Source of the DNA: Pseudanabaena sp. SR411
GTDB lineage: Bacteria > Cyanobacteriota > Cyanobacteriia > Pseudanabaenales > Pseudanabaenaceae
DNA: 64,000 nt
Assembly: GCF_002251945.1 (NCBI RefSeq)
Contig: NZ_NDHW01000037.1
Span: forward strand, 1 to 64,000
Reading direction: 5' to 3'
Shown here: positions 46,585 to 55,625 of the stretch, piece by piece
Numbering within the stretch: the stretch's first letter is position 1
Layout of the letters: each line of letters starts with the position of its first letter
Position numbers and translations under genes: made by a program
Notes under the pieces: generated by a model
What the model was told of the DNA's origin: nothing
The model's input: only the letters and a program-made list of their open reading frames with translations
The model's database searches: none

Positions 46585-46806
46585 ATGTCTACAAACACCC
46601 AATGTCTGTTTCCACAGTCTCGTTACTACGGTAAATTTACGCCAGAGAACTTAGTGTTCAATGCTAATCTGCAAGAGTTTTCCCATCGTGTCGGTATCAT
46701 TTGCGGTCTAGAAACAGGCGGTAAAATCTCATCACAGGAAGCGTACTTACAAGTCGCGGAGCTTTGGCAGCAGCTAGAACAATCGAAACAGAACCTCTTC
46801 ACATGA
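46585..46806 (+). CDS. DUF7219-family small protein
   Basis: A 73-residue protein with YYGKFTPENLVFNANLQEF and CGLETGGKISSQEAY, the pattern of a short cyanobacterial protein family (assigned from memory). Function unknown. GAGGG-type ribosome binding site precedes the ATG; a terminator follows directly. Confidence 0.65.
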   Translation: MSTNTQCLFPQSRYYGKFTPENLVFNANLQEFSHRVGIICGLETGGKISSQEAYLQVAELWQQLEQSKQNLFT

Positions 46807-46808
46807 AA

Positions 46809-46845
46809 GGAAAAAGCGGTGCATTACACCGCTTTTTCCTTTTTT
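46809..46845 (+). terminator. Terminator of the DUF7219 gene
   Basis: GGAAAAAGCGGTG / CACCGCTTTTTCC followed by a T-run. Two bases after the stop. Confidence 0.92.
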
Positions 46846-46933
46846 GGGCGATCGCCCAAAGGTGATTGTGTGGATTTGCCAACAATTGGCTTAACTACTG
46901 GTGTAACGTTCCCCCTTAGTGCTAATCTTGTAA

Positions 46934-47037
46934 ATGGCTCGGATCTATGCGATCGCAACGCCCGAATCGTGTCAGGGTCGGAAGACAGCAGCACTAAGGG
47001 ATGCTTGAGATAGGCGTAGTACCCGGGCTACTTTTTT
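46934..47037 (+). ncRNA. ffs: Signal recognition particle RNA (small SRP RNA)
   Basis: Domain IV is clearly visible: GTG, then TCAGG, GTC, the tetraloop GGAA, GAC, AGCAG and CAC. Further helices join GGCTCGG (5' end) with CCGGGC (3' end) and AACGCC with GGCGTAG. A T-run follows (47031-47037) as terminator. A HIP1 octamer GCGATCGC lies in the 5' arm. The RNA binds Ffh to target nascent membrane proteins. The 5' end is approximate. Confidence 0.9.
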
Positions 47038-47066
47038 AGGTTTAGCAATGGGTTCAGGAGAGATTC

Positions 47067-48266
47067 ATGGGTCGGGCGAAAAAAGTCGTACTTGCGTATT
47101 CGGGCGGCGTTGATACATCTGTTTGCATTCCTTATCTCAAGCAAGAATGGGGTGTTGAAGAAGTCATTACCCTTGCAGCAGACCTAGGACAAGGCGATGA
47201 GTTAGATCCCATCAAGCAAAAGGCTCTTGATTCAGGAGCATCGGTCTCTCTGGTCAGAGATGTAACTAAAGAATTTGTCACAGACTATGCTTTCCCATCG
47301 ATTAAAGCTAACGCGCTTTATGAAAATCGTTATCCTCTAACTACGGCTCTAGCGCGTCCTCTGATTGCTAAGATTTTGGTGGAAGCAGCCGAAGAATATG
47401 GTGCTGATGCTGTAGCACATGGATGCACAGGCAAAGGCAATGACCAAGTAAGGTTTGATGTATCGATTGCCGCACTTAATCCTGATATTAAAGTGCTTGC
47501 TCCTGCTCGTGAGTGGGGTATGAGCCGCGAAGAAACGATCGCCTATGGTGAAAAATTCGGGATCGCTTCACCAGTCAAGAAGTCTTCACCCTTCAGTATT
47601 GATCGCAACTTGCTCGGTCGTAGCATCGAAGCTGGTCCTCTCGAAAATGCGTGGAATGAGCCACCTGAAGAAATTTATGCGATGACTAAGGCGATCGCCG
47701 ATACCCCTGACGAGCCTACCTATACCGAAATTGGTTTCGAGAAAGGGCTTCCTGTTTCCATTGATGGTAAAGCCCTTGAGCCTGTGGAGTTGATTACTGC
47801 GCTTAATGCGATCGCAGGTAACAATGGATATGGGCGCATTGACATGGTTGAGAACCGCTTAGTGGGGATCAAGTCTCGTGAAATCTACGAAGCTCCCGCG
47901 ATGTTGGTATTGATCCACGCTCACCGTGATCTTGAAAGCCTAGCTCTGCCTTCTGACCTCGCTCAATACAAGCGGGGTATCGAGGATACCTACGGCAAGA
48001 TGATTTACAACGGGCTTTGGTATAGTCCGCTCAAAACTGCCCTTGATGCTTTCATTGATAGTAGCCAAGAGCGTGTATGTGGAACCGTGCGCGTCAAGTT
48101 CCATAAAGGCAGTGCGATTATTGTCGGTCGTCAGTCGGTGAACTCCCTCTATGACGAAGACTTGGCAACTTACACCAGTGCTGACCAGTTCGATCATAAA
48201 GCGGCTGAAGGCTTTATTTATGTCTGGGGTATGCCCATCCGTGTATGGGCGCAGAAAAATAGATAG
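47067..48266 (+). CDS. argG: Argininosuccinate synthase
   Basis: A 399-residue enzyme ligating citrulline and aspartate. ATP-binding [11 protein letters not shown] (residue 8), [25 protein letters not shown] and [13 protein letters not shown] are all typical. Starts 30 bp after the SRP RNA; a terminator follows. Confidence 0.97.
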   Translation: MGRAKKVVLAYSGGVDTSVCIPYLKQEWGVEEVITLAADLGQGDELDPIKQKALDSGASVSLVRDVTKEFVTDYAFPSIKANALYENRYPLTTALARPLIAKILVEAAEEYGADAVAHGCTGKGNDQVRFDVSIAALNPDIKVLAPAREWGMSREETIAYGEKFGIASPVKKSSPFSIDRNLLGRSIEAGPLENAWNEPPEEIYAMTKAIADTPDEPTYTEIGFEKGLPVSIDGKALEPVELITALNAIAGNNGYGRIDMVENRLVGIKSREIYEAPAMLVLIHAHRDLESLALPSDLAQYKRGIEDTYGKMIYNGLWYSPLKTALDAFIDSSQERVCGTVRVKFHKGSAIIVGRQSVNSLYDEDLATYTSADQFDHKAAEGFIYVWGMPIRVWAQKNR

Positions 48267-48298
48267 TTTTGAGCTTTTGGCTTTTAACTTTCTTCTCG

Positions 48299-48328
48299 AG
48301 GCGGCGCTAAGCGCCGCCTTTTCTTTTT
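48299..48328 (+). terminator. Terminator of argG
   Basis: AGGCGGCGC TAA GCGCCGCCTT followed by a T-rich run.  The downstream TTTTTGGGTTGG resembles the boundary AAAACCCAA on the other strand. Confidence 0.85.
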
Positions 48329-48394
48329 GGGTTGGATCAGGCTCAAGGCACTGTAAAATATCATAAAATTAGCAACTAACTGGCAAATTTTTCT

Positions 48395-48832
48395 ATGACA
48401 AAAGTACCTCTACCCGATGAGCGCATTCTCTTTAAAGGTCATCCTGCGGTTATTGGGAGTGTGACAAGAGTGCTGGTTTCGATTTTTACCTTAGGTATTG
48501 GTGCGCTCTGGTATTGGTTGCAGTCGATCAATACGCAATATCTGATTACATCACAAAGAATTGTTATAGAACGGGGAGTTTTCTCAAAAGATATCGAAAC
48601 TCTAGAAATTTACCAAGTTGATGATATTCAGTTAGAGAAGCCTCTAAATCAGCGCATCATGGGTACTGGAAATATGCTGTTGCTGACCCGTGATATCTCT
48701 GCTCCTAAAATACTATTAGAGCGCTTACCGATTGATGTAAGGGAGCTATACGAGCAGATGCGTCCTTGTATTCAGCAAGCAAGATTTCGCTTTCATGTCC
48801 GTGATGAAGAAAACCCTAGAGAATTTCCTTAA
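48395..48832 (+). CDS. PH-domain membrane protein
   Basis: A 145-residue protein of the bacterial PH (bPH2) type: RILFKGHPAVIGSVTRVL, membrane segment (about 25-45), then YLITSQRIVIERGVFSKDIETLEIYQVDDIQ. Function unknown; these proteins often associate with membranes. Followed immediately by a palindrome. Confidence 0.75.
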   Translation: MTKVPLPDERILFKGHPAVIGSVTRVLVSIFTLGIGALWYWLQSINTQYLITSQRIVIERGVFSKDIETLEIYQVDDIQLEKPLNQRIMGTGNMLLLTRDISAPKILLERLPIDVRELYEQMRPCIQQARFRFHVRDEENPREFP

Positions 48833-48875
48833 GCTAATAGCAAAGGCGGCGCTTCGCGCCGCCTTTGCTATTAGC
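48833..48875. repeat. Palindrome immediately after the PH gene (20-bp arms)
   Basis: GCTAATAGCAAAGGCGGCGC and its complement around TTC. Its first base directly follows the stop codon; no T-run. Confidence 0.93.
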
Positions 48876-48955
48876 GTCTTAATTTATTTGGCGATCGCCA
48901 TAAAACTCAAGCTAAACTAGTTAAAGCGTCTTAACTAGTGCCAAGTTTCGTAACA

Positions 48956-49597
48956 ATGACTTCATCATCGATTTCAGTTCGTGAATTGCCGCTGTTCCCT
49001 TTACCTGAGTTGGTACTATTTCCGGGACAGTCTCTACCGCTTCATATTTTTGAGTATCGCTATCGTATGATGATCAATACGGTGCTGGAAAGCGATCGCA
49101 TGTTTGGGGTATTAATGTGGGACTCAGAGACGGGCAAACCTGCAAATATTGGCTGTGTCGCCCAAATCGTGCAGTATCATCGTTTGCCAGATGATCGCTT
49201 TAAACTTTTGACCATGGGACAACAGCGTTTTCGAGTGTTGGAATATGTGCGCGAAACTCCCTATCGAGTAGGTTTAGTGGAATGGATTGAAGATGAGCCT
49301 AGTAATGATGCACCATTTTTATTAGCAACAGAAGTGCGTGAGTTGCTTAATGATGTGATCCGTCTATCGCAAAAGCTTACCGATCAAGAAATAGAGTTAC
49401 CGAAAATCCCCCGTAGTCCAATCGAATTGTCCTATTGGGTAGCCAGCAATTTTCAGGGTGCAAGTCTAGAGCAGCAATCATTATTGGAAACCCTTGATAC
49501 GGCTGCAAGGTTGCGACGTGAGGCTGAGATTTTATCTTCCACTAGAAGTCAATTAGCGGCTCGGACAGTTTTGAAAGACACCTTCAAGGAAATTTAA
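48956..49597 (+). CDS. Lon N-terminal-domain protein
   Basis: A 213-residue LON substrate-binding domain protein without the protease part. ELPLFPLPELVLFPGQSLPLHIFEYRY is the conserved start (quoted in part), followed by MMINTVLESDRMFGV and MGQQRFRV. Such stand-alone proteins are universal in cyanobacteria. The ATG at 48956 is preferred; a GTG at 48938 would add six residues. Confidence 0.85.
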   Translation: MTSSSISVRELPLFPLPELVLFPGQSLPLHIFEYRYRMMINTVLESDRMFGVLMWDSETGKPANIGCVAQIVQYHRLPDDRFKLLTMGQQRFRVLEYVRETPYRVGLVEWIEDEPSNDAPFLLATEVRELLNDVIRLSQKLTDQEIELPKIPRSPIELSYWVASNFQGASLEQQSLLETLDTAARLRREAEILSSTRSQLAARTVLKDTFKEI

Positions 49598-49650
49598 CGC
49601 TAGTACAGTTAAGACATAAAGATTGCAGCGCTTTGCGCTCAAACCCAAAC

Positions 49651-49699
49651 CAAGAAATTTTTGAAAGGATTGCTTCGCAATCCTTTCAAAAATTTCTTG
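49651..49699. repeat. Palindrome before ald (23-bp arms)
   Basis: CAAGAAATTTTTGAAAGGATTGC and complement around TTC. The left boundary is AAACCCAAAC, similar to other copies. Confidence 0.9.
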
Positions 49700-49849
49700 T
49701 GATTCATTGGATTGATAATTGCTGTAAAAAGAGGTGGCAGTGCAAAGTGCTGCTGCTATTTTATGAATGGCGATACATTATGGCGATGTTAATGGCGATC
49801 GCTATAACGCATAGGAGATAATAGGCTTGAATTCTTAGGAGAAATAACC

Positions 49850-50941
49850 GTGAAGATCGGCGTACCGAACGAAATTAAAGATCGTGAGTTTCGGGTGGGA
49901 ATGACACCTGCGGGCGTAGCGACATTAACTGCGCGATCGCACCAAGTTTTTATAGAGACAAATGCTGGACTTGGTTCTGGTTTTAGTGATGATGAATATA
50001 TCCAAGCAGGCGCAAAAATTGTTGCAACTCCTCAAGAGGTTTACGCTCAAGAAATGGTGGTCAAAGTCAAGGAGCCTTTGCCTAGTGAATATGCATTGCT
50101 CCACAAAGAATTAATTCTGTTTACCTATCTGCATCTCGCAGCCGATCGCCGATTAACGGAAGCTTTAATCAAGTCAGGTGCAACCTGTATCGCTTACGAA
50201 ACGGTGCAATTAGATAATGGACAATTACCTTTACTTGTGCCGATGAGCATTATCGCTGGTCGCTTATCAGTGCAATTTGGAGCGCATTATTTAACGATTC
50301 AACAAGGTGGTAGCGGTGTCTTGTTGGGAGGCATCCCTGGGGTGAAATCTGGTCATGTGGTGGTTCTGGGTGGTGGTGTAGTTGGCACTGAAGCGGCAAG
50401 AATGGCGATCGGTTTGGGAGCAAGGGTAACGATTTTAGATGTCAATCTCAATCGTCTTGGTGAATTGGAAGCTCTCTTTGGTTCACGGGTGCAGTTGTTG
50501 TATAGCAATGCTAGTAATATCGCCGAGTCAGTAATATCTTCTGATCTCGTCATTGGCGCGGTGTTAATTACTGGAAAACGCGCACCGACTTTAGTAAAAC
50601 GAGAACTTGTTCAAAAAATGCGATCGCATTCTGTAATTGTTGATGTGGCAGTCGATCAAGGTGGTTGTATTGAAACGGTAAGAACTACCTCCCATACATC
50701 TCCTGTCTATGAAGAAGAAGGAGTCCTGCATTATGGCGTGCCGAATATGCCGGGGGCTGTACCTTGGACTGCCACGCAAGCTTTGGTTAATGCCACGCTT
50801 CCCTATACTTGTGCTTTAGCGGATTTTGGTTTGGAGGCAATTAAACGCGATCGCACTTTGGCAAAAGGTGTCAATGTTCAGAATGGTCAAATCGTTTATG
50901 CTGCTGTTGCAGAAGCATTTCCCGATCTGCCAAAAGTTTAG
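49850..50941 (+). CDS. ald: Alanine dehydrogenase
   Basis: A 363-residue NAD-dependent alanine dehydrogenase. The start is GTG at 49850 (MKIGVPNEIKDREFRV); AGGAGA lies 8 bases upstream. The NAD-binding GGGVVGTEAARMAIGLGA, the catalytic lysine in VKVKEP and the H-L-H-L-A segment are present. It interconverts pyruvate and alanine; cyanobacteria use it in nitrogen metabolism. Confidence 0.95.
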   Translation: MKIGVPNEIKDREFRVGMTPAGVATLTARSHQVFIETNAGLGSGFSDDEYIQAGAKIVATPQEVYAQEMVVKVKEPLPSEYALLHKELILFTYLHLAADRRLTEALIKSGATCIAYETVQLDNGQLPLLVPMSIIAGRLSVQFGAHYLTIQQGGSGVLLGGIPGVKSGHVVVLGGGVVGTEAARMAIGLGARVTILDVNLNRLGELEALFGSRVQLLYSNASNIAESVISSDLVIGAVLITGKRAPTLVKRELVQKMRSHSVIVDVAVDQGGCIETVRTTSHTSPVYEEEGVLHYGVPNMPGAVPWTATQALVNATLPYTCALADFGLEAIKRDRTLAKGVNVQNGQIVYAAVAEAFPDLPKV

Positions 50942-50950
50942 ATCCTTTAG

Positions 50951-50981
50951 CCTAAAAGTGGCGCTTTGTGCCGCTTTTAGG
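50951..50981. terminator. Convergent terminator between ald and ecfT
   Basis: CCTAAAAGTGGCGC / GTGCCGCTTTTAGG around TTT, with mismatches. It lies between the stop codons of convergent genes. Confidence 0.75.
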
Positions 50982-51825
50982 TATAGAGTAACCATGCAAA
51001 TTTGCCAATACCTAACCCAAAATATAAAGCGATCGCCGTTACAAATAACAAACTAGAACCAATCATTAAAAGGTAATCAGGAATGGTTAAAGCGGACTCA
51101 TGCAAATAGGTGCGATTGGAACTACCTGAAAAAGCTTTTGATTGCAGGACAATTTCTAACTTTTGTGACTTTGAGAGCGAATTTAAAATCAAAGGTACGG
51201 CAACTTTGGCATAGACCTGCGCTTTTTTTAGCCATCCCATTTTCTCAAAGTTTAGACCACGTAAGCGCTGTGACTCAATGATTGATTGCACTTCCTCCAA
51301 TAAAAGAGGTACAAACCGCAAGGTTGATGAAAAGATAAACACTACTTTGTAAGGGATTTTGGCACGTACCATGCCCACCGTCATTTGATTAACATCTGTC
51401 GTAAAAATTGCTAACGGAATCACTAAAATCATCGTCAGGGTCTTAAAGACAATATTCAATCCGTAGAGCGTTCCCTCTAAACTCATTTTCGCCCCACCAA
51501 TTAGCCACCATGTTTGTGGCAAAATCAATAGAGGCGTTAGTTCTGATTTACTCGTAAGTAATTTAACCTGCTCCACATTAAAAAATCCCATACTTAAAAT
51601 CAGAAAAATGTAAAAAGGAATCATCACCTTTAAAATAGTTCCTAAATAATTGAGCCTAACTCCAGCTAGAACACAGGAAGCAATTACACTCAGCATCAAA
51701 ATCCCACCTGCGATCGGGCTTTCCCAAAGAAAGGCAAGGATAGTAACTGAGAGCATCACTACTAACTTAGAACGAAAATCTAAGTGGGTAAATAGAGAGT
51801 CATATTTAACGGTTTGGAGTTTCAT
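50977..51825 (-). CDS. ECF transporter T component (CbiQ/EcfT family)
   Basis: A 282-residue membrane protein of the CbiQ/EcfT type, with about six helices. The coupling segments SQRLRGLNF and a second KAFSGSSNR (a variant of the A-R-G motif) match the family. It connects the substrate-binding subunit to ATPases of energy-coupling-factor importers. No EcfA genes or S component are near. Starts 4 bp inside the next gene's stop. Confidence 0.85.
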   Translation of the reverse strand: MKLQTVKYDSLFTHLDFRSKLVVMLSVTILAFLWESPIAGGILMLSVIASCVLAGVRLNYLGTILKVMIPFYIFLILSMGFFNVEQVKLLTSKSELTPLLILPQTWWLIGGAKMSLEGTLYGLNIVFKTLTMILVIPLAIFTTDVNQMTVGMVRAKIPYKVVFIFSSTLRFVPLLLEEVQSIIESQRLRGLNFEKMGWLKKAQVYAKVAVPLILNSLSKSQKLEIVLQSKAFSGSSNRTYLHESALTIPDYLLMIGSSLLFVTAIALYFGLGIGKFAWLLYT

Positions 51826-52040
51826 TCTTTCTCTAGTAATGCAGTTAAATTTAAGCTATTTAAGATGCTTGATTTAATTGGACGCTTATCGTCCCCAAAA
51901 ATTTGAGATGAGTAGAAAGAGATAGCTTGCTCTGAGGTTAGCAGTTCAAAGGTCTTATGGGCAAGTTGTTCATCATTAAATCCTAACTCAGATCTTGCAC
52001 CATTCCCAAAAGTGTTAAGTGGGAATAGGTTTGAGAACAA
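51822..52040 (-). pseudogene. Truncated gene (C-terminal fragment)
   Basis: A 72-codon frame whose first codons derive from IS-end sequence, and whose rest (from about LGFNDEQLAHKTFELL to LTALLEKE) looks like the C-terminus of an unrecognised host gene. It overlaps the ecfT start by 4 bp. The upstream portion is replaced by the IS remnant, so the host gene lost its N-terminus. Confidence 0.6.
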
Positions 52041-52587
52041 TTACAAAGCCATGACGAGCAGCAATATCAGCACTAATTTGGATATATTTGAGAAGTTTCT
52101 ACCAAAGAACAGAAGGGAATAAAACCGAAATGGTTAAATCAGAGGCATATTCCCAGTCCAAGACAGGAGGAAGCGACCATTGAGTGCTCCAGTGAGCCAA
52201 AAGATAAGCAATCAGAGATAGAATCAGCCAACGAAAAACGCCAAGTTTTGTAGACTGCCCAAAACAATGCAAACCAAAACGATGATTGATGGTTTCTTCA
52301 AAACCATCAATCGCCCAACACTTACGTCTAACATCACCAGATAAGCGCCAGAATAAGGATGAGAAGAGACCACAAAGCGTAACTCCCTTTTACTATCAGC
52401 TCTTTTGAGCCAGAACCAAGAGATTGTCAAAGGCTTAGTTAGCCCTTCCAGTAAAATTTGTTGTCCGCGTTTGCCATGGCGATAAAGCTGTTTGACGGTA
52501 CGTCCATCTTGAAGTTTACGATTGTTGCGTACCAACAACGATACCCCAAGACTTGGCGCGGACAGCATTGAAAAACTTCACCGTACT
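52015..52587 (-). mobile_element. Degenerate IS4/IS701-like transposase (3' half)
   Basis: Translation on the minus strand needs at least two frameshifts. Visible segments: VKFFNAVRAKSW, RKLQDGRTVKQLYRHGK, ISWFWLKRAD, KCWAIDGFEE, HRFGLHCFGQSTKLGV and RWLILSLIAYLLAHW, typical of the C-terminal half of a cyanobacterial DDE transposase in which E is in the IDGFEE segment. The N-terminal half is missing. The end TAA is at 52015-52017. It is non-functional. Confidence 0.85.
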
Positions 52588-52838
52588 AAATTCTGTACCA
52601 GAGAAAAATCCAACTTGTTCATGAAAAATTTGACGGATTTCTAGGTGTATGGGTGCAATTAATAGTTCTGATCTAGCTTTTTCGGTATTGATGGCATTGG
52701 CAATGGAGAGATCACGTTTGAGGGTTTGTTGCAGATAGTCACTGGCTGAATATCCACAAATAGATTTTCCGATTCTTTCACCATCAAGCTAAATTTTTCC
52801 TGTACTTTTGTGATCGTTTTAAATTCGCTGTATGACAT
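52588..52838 (-). pseudogene. Truncated, frameshifted nuclease-like gene
   Basis: The frame begins MSYSEFKTITKVQEKF and continues in another frame near 52737 as SDYLQQTLKRDLSIANAINTEKARSELLIAPIHLEIR (positions only quoted in part), the N-terminus of a family of cyanobacterial proteins resembling restriction-endonuclease-like hypotheticals. It then joins the transposase remnant in frame. The rest is lost. Confidence 0.65.
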
Positions 52839-53079
52839 CGGTATTAAGTCTCACTTTACTAGAGCGATCGCGCTACTAATCTTTAGTTTAACGTACTGAA
52901 ACAAGCTGTAATGATAACTATCACCAGTTTGCAATATATTGATTTGGAAAATATTCGTTTAATGATCTATTTTTAGATAATGGCTTAAAAGCCTTATGCC
53001 TCAAAAAGTACAGTGAATTTTTTGCCAACTAAAAAACTTTCCACAAAATTTACCCAAAAAGCCAAATTAGTGTGTTAGG

Positions 53080-53946
53080 ATGAATCCAAGCAGTCAAATT
53101 AGTGTGTTTGGGTATATGAGGATCGTTAACAGACAACCCATAAATGTTGAGCTACTAACGCTCGATGATGGTACTCAAAAGATCGCTTGGGATATCAAGC
53201 AACTCCAGTCTTTATTGGGTATCAGTGATTTGCTCCATCAGGAAGAATTATCTTCCGCAGAAAATACAGGAGTTAATTCTTCTGGCATACCAACGATTGA
53301 GACGGTAATTGCGATATTAGATGAACTTGGTTTAAAGGATTTATACGAAGTTAGATATCGTAAACAGTACGCAACGATTATTCCTAAGACTGATTCTAAG
53401 CGTCCAAAAGTTGCTATGTACGTTGTGCAGCAACAATCAGAACTTGCCTTATCTATTCATGAAAGAATATGGAGTGGTCATCAAGTTAAAATTTATTGGT
53501 ATGAGTGGCAAGACTATGGTCACCATGATGGAGAGAATGAAGAAATTAGCAGAGAATTATATATTCCAGTCTCTGAGAAGCCCGATTTTGTTGGTAGATT
53601 GACTGAAGTAATGAAAGACAAAGAACCACGTGTATCCATTTTTGAAGAAAATTTATATTCAACCGACAACTCTTTTTCCTTTGAGTTGCCTTATTCTGGA
53701 TATGCTCCAGTATTTAAAGATATGCTCGAACAGAATATTTGCTATGAGTTGACTACAGATCAACGCTTTCCATCAACTTCTAGAATTTCTCTGTCTGATA
53801 TTTCACCACTTACAAGCTTTCTGTCTGAAATAAAGGCTAATATTGAAACTTTCTTCCGTTCAAATGGAGAAAAACCTGAAAACTCATTTAAGGAGGTTAA
53901 GATCATCAAACCTGAGCCAAAATCCTATGAAGATTTTGAATTTTAA
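53080..53946 (+). CDS. Unrecognised protein in accessory region
   Basis: A 288-residue protein, AT-rich. Contains TVIAILDELGLKDLYEV and an acidic, Ser-rich C-terminus (SRISLSDISPLTSF). No known domain or membrane segment. It is followed 36 bp later by the DUF2726 gene, so the two may form a unit; no function is assigned. Confidence 0.6.
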   Translation: MNPSSQISVFGYMRIVNRQPINVELLTLDDGTQKIAWDIKQLQSLLGISDLLHQEELSSAENTGVNSSGIPTIETVIAILDELGLKDLYEVRYRKQYATIIPKTDSKRPKVAMYVVQQQSELALSIHERIWSGHQVKIYWYEWQDYGHHDGENEEISRELYIPVSEKPDFVGRLTEVMKDKEPRVSIFEENLYSTDNSFSFELPYSGYAPVFKDMLEQNICYELTTDQRFPSTSRISLSDISPLTSFLSEIKANIETFFRSNGEKPENSFKEVKIIKPEPKSYEDFEF

Positions 53947-53982
53947 ACAACAACTATAGCCATTACAAATCGAGAATATAGT

Positions 53983-54495
53983 ATGTACACAAGCCAAGTT
54001 CAAGAAGGAAAATCTTTTCTTCATCAGGGACAAATTTGCTTAATGGAATTGATTGAAGGGGTTTTGCAAGATAAAACTCAATACCGTTTATTTCCTGAAG
54101 TTTCCCTTGCGCGTATAGTTCAGAAAAATGGACTAGAAGCAAGTCTCCATTATGAATTACAGAGATTTATCAAGAGCTGTAGCTCTCTCGATATTTTGAT
54201 TTGTCGCCATGAAGCTATGTTTTCTTTACCTGTAATCGCGATAGAACGCCAAAGCCCTTATCATGACTTACCTGATAGACAAGAGGCAGATCGCAAAAAA
54301 GCAGCAATTCTCAGAAAAGCAGAACTTCCATTAATTTATGCCGACGAACCATCTAAAGGTATTGTCCGCTTTGCCAAAGCTGAGCAACCTCAAAATATTT
54401 GCTGTGAAGTGAATGTTTATCGAGGTCTAGGACGTGATAAATTGCGCGATTTCTTGCTGTCAGTGATGGAAGAAAATCATGAAAAAATTTCTTAA
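53983..54495 (+). CDS. DUF2726-family protein (nuclease-like)
   Basis: A 170-residue protein of the DUF2726 type: LDILICRHE, then VIAIERQSPYHDLPDRQEADRKKAAILRKAELPLIYA (quoted in part). The fold is PD-(D/E)XK-like, with D in LDILIC and E in AIERQS; the usual Lys reads Arg-Gln. The N-terminal 40 residues are variable. Overlaps the end of the convergent antitoxin-like gene by 4 bp. Probably a DNA-processing or defence protein. Confidence 0.75.
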   Translation: MYTSQVQEGKSFLHQGQICLMELIEGVLQDKTQYRLFPEVSLARIVQKNGLEASLHYELQRFIKSCSSLDILICRHEAMFSLPVIAIERQSPYHDLPDRQEADRKKAAILRKAELPLIYADEPSKGIVRFAKAEQPQNICCEVNVYRGLGRDKLRDFLLSVMEENHEKIS

Positions 54496-54692
54496 TTTAG
54501 ATCTTTAGAAGTGATTTCCTGACGTGCCATAGCAGCCAGATTATCCCATTGATCATCCGTTGTCTTAGAAAAACGAGCCTTCCAAGATTTTTCGTCTTCT
54601 ATTTCCGCAAGAAAACGGGCAGCGATCGCATCTTGCTCATCAGCAGGAAGTATTTTTAATTGCTCAATCACACGTTCAAGTAATTCAGTCAT
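54492..54692 (-). CDS. Small antitoxin-like protein
   Basis: A 66-residue protein, LLERVIEQLKILPADEQDAIAARFLAEI, an amphipathic pattern common in short proteins encoded before RelE or VapC toxins. No toxin is found beside it, so it is probably an orphan. Assigned from pattern. Confidence 0.65.
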   Translation of the reverse strand: MTELLERVIEQLKILPADEQDAIAARFLAEIEDEKSWKARFSKTTDDQWDNLAAMARQEITSKDLN

Positions 54693-54801
54693 GGCTCAGA
54701 CCTCTTGTTATTGAAGAGTTACGATACATCTATTATTTATTACCTTGATTTAGAATTTTTTACCTAGTTCTTATTCATTAGAGTAAAACAATCATCTTGA
54801 G

Positions 54802-55095
54802 TTAATTTACTTCAAATCTCACATCCATACCCGCACGCACCAACATCATCACCAACTTATCAATACTAAACCTCTCAATATCACCATTCATCAAATCACT
54901 AATCCGAGGCTGAGTTTCACCAAAAAACAAAGCAGCTTGCTTTTGCGTCCATCCTTGAGACTGAATGAATCGCTTAATATTCAACATCAAGTCAGCCCGA
55001 ATTTTGAGATTGAGAGCCTCTTCAGGAGCAAACCCCAAATCTTCAAACACATTCGTCCCACCTTGAATAACTTCAGAAATTTGATTCTGGGTCAT
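54802..55095 (-). CDS. Xre/HigA-like helix-turn-helix antitoxin
   Basis: A 97-residue protein with the HTH segment RFIQSQGWTQKQAALFFGETQPRISDLMNG. Proteins of this type are HigA-like antitoxins whose partner HigB-type toxin is upstream; here the upstream 140 bp have no toxin. It may regulate its own promoter. Orphan. Confidence 0.8.
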   Translation of the reverse strand: MTQNQISEVIQGGTNVFEDLGFAPEEALNLKIRADLMLNIKRFIQSQGWTQKQAALFFGETQPRISDLMNGDIERFSIDKLVMMLVRAGMDVRFEVN

Positions 55096-55235
55096 TTATT
55101 TTTTTGATTTGTTACCATGCTAATATACCTTATTTGGCATACTAGCATGGTAATATTTAAGCAGCAAACAGGAGGCGATCGCTTGTGTGTTAGAGGTATT
55201 GATGATTGAGGCGATCGCTTGAAGTTTTTAGGGAT

Positions 55236-55445
55236 TTAAGATTTTGCAGTTGTGACATAAGACTTGTGAGCTTCTGCATAAATCTTTAATGCGACTGACA
55301 TTTGCTGAGATGCATTTTCGCCTTGTGATTGGAACCATGCAAAGGTTTCGGGATCGATTTGAACTGATGTTGTAATTTGTTTAGGCGTTCTTAATTTTGC
55401 TTTAGCCCAAAAATCTGCTGATAGTGGCGGAATATCTATAGAATG
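55236..55445 (-). pseudogene. BrnA-like antitoxin without a start codon
   Basis: 69 codons with the BrnA pattern DIPPLSADFWAKAKLR, then QITTSVQIDPETFAWFQSQG and an amphipathic C-terminal helix. In frame upstream there is a TAG (55446-55448) and no ATG/GTG/TTG, so the N-terminus has been lost or it starts at an ATT. No BrnT toxin is present. Likely remnant. Confidence 0.7.
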
Positions 55446-55625
55446 CTATCCGCAAAAAGGTAATCCCACATTTGGTAAGCCTTAGCATTATTCAAGATGC
55501 TCACACAGCCTAATCTAGTTTTATTACTACCGCAATCACTGCATAATAGAGATAAAACCAGTGAAGATAATCCTGCAAGTTAAGTGGATTGTCTTGGTTA
55601 CACAGAGCAAGCAATTGAGTTAGTA

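Noticed and set aside
46819-47013. Open frame of 64 codons in the SRP RNA region
   Set aside because: It lies across the conserved SRP RNA, has no protein pattern, and is explained by the RNA.
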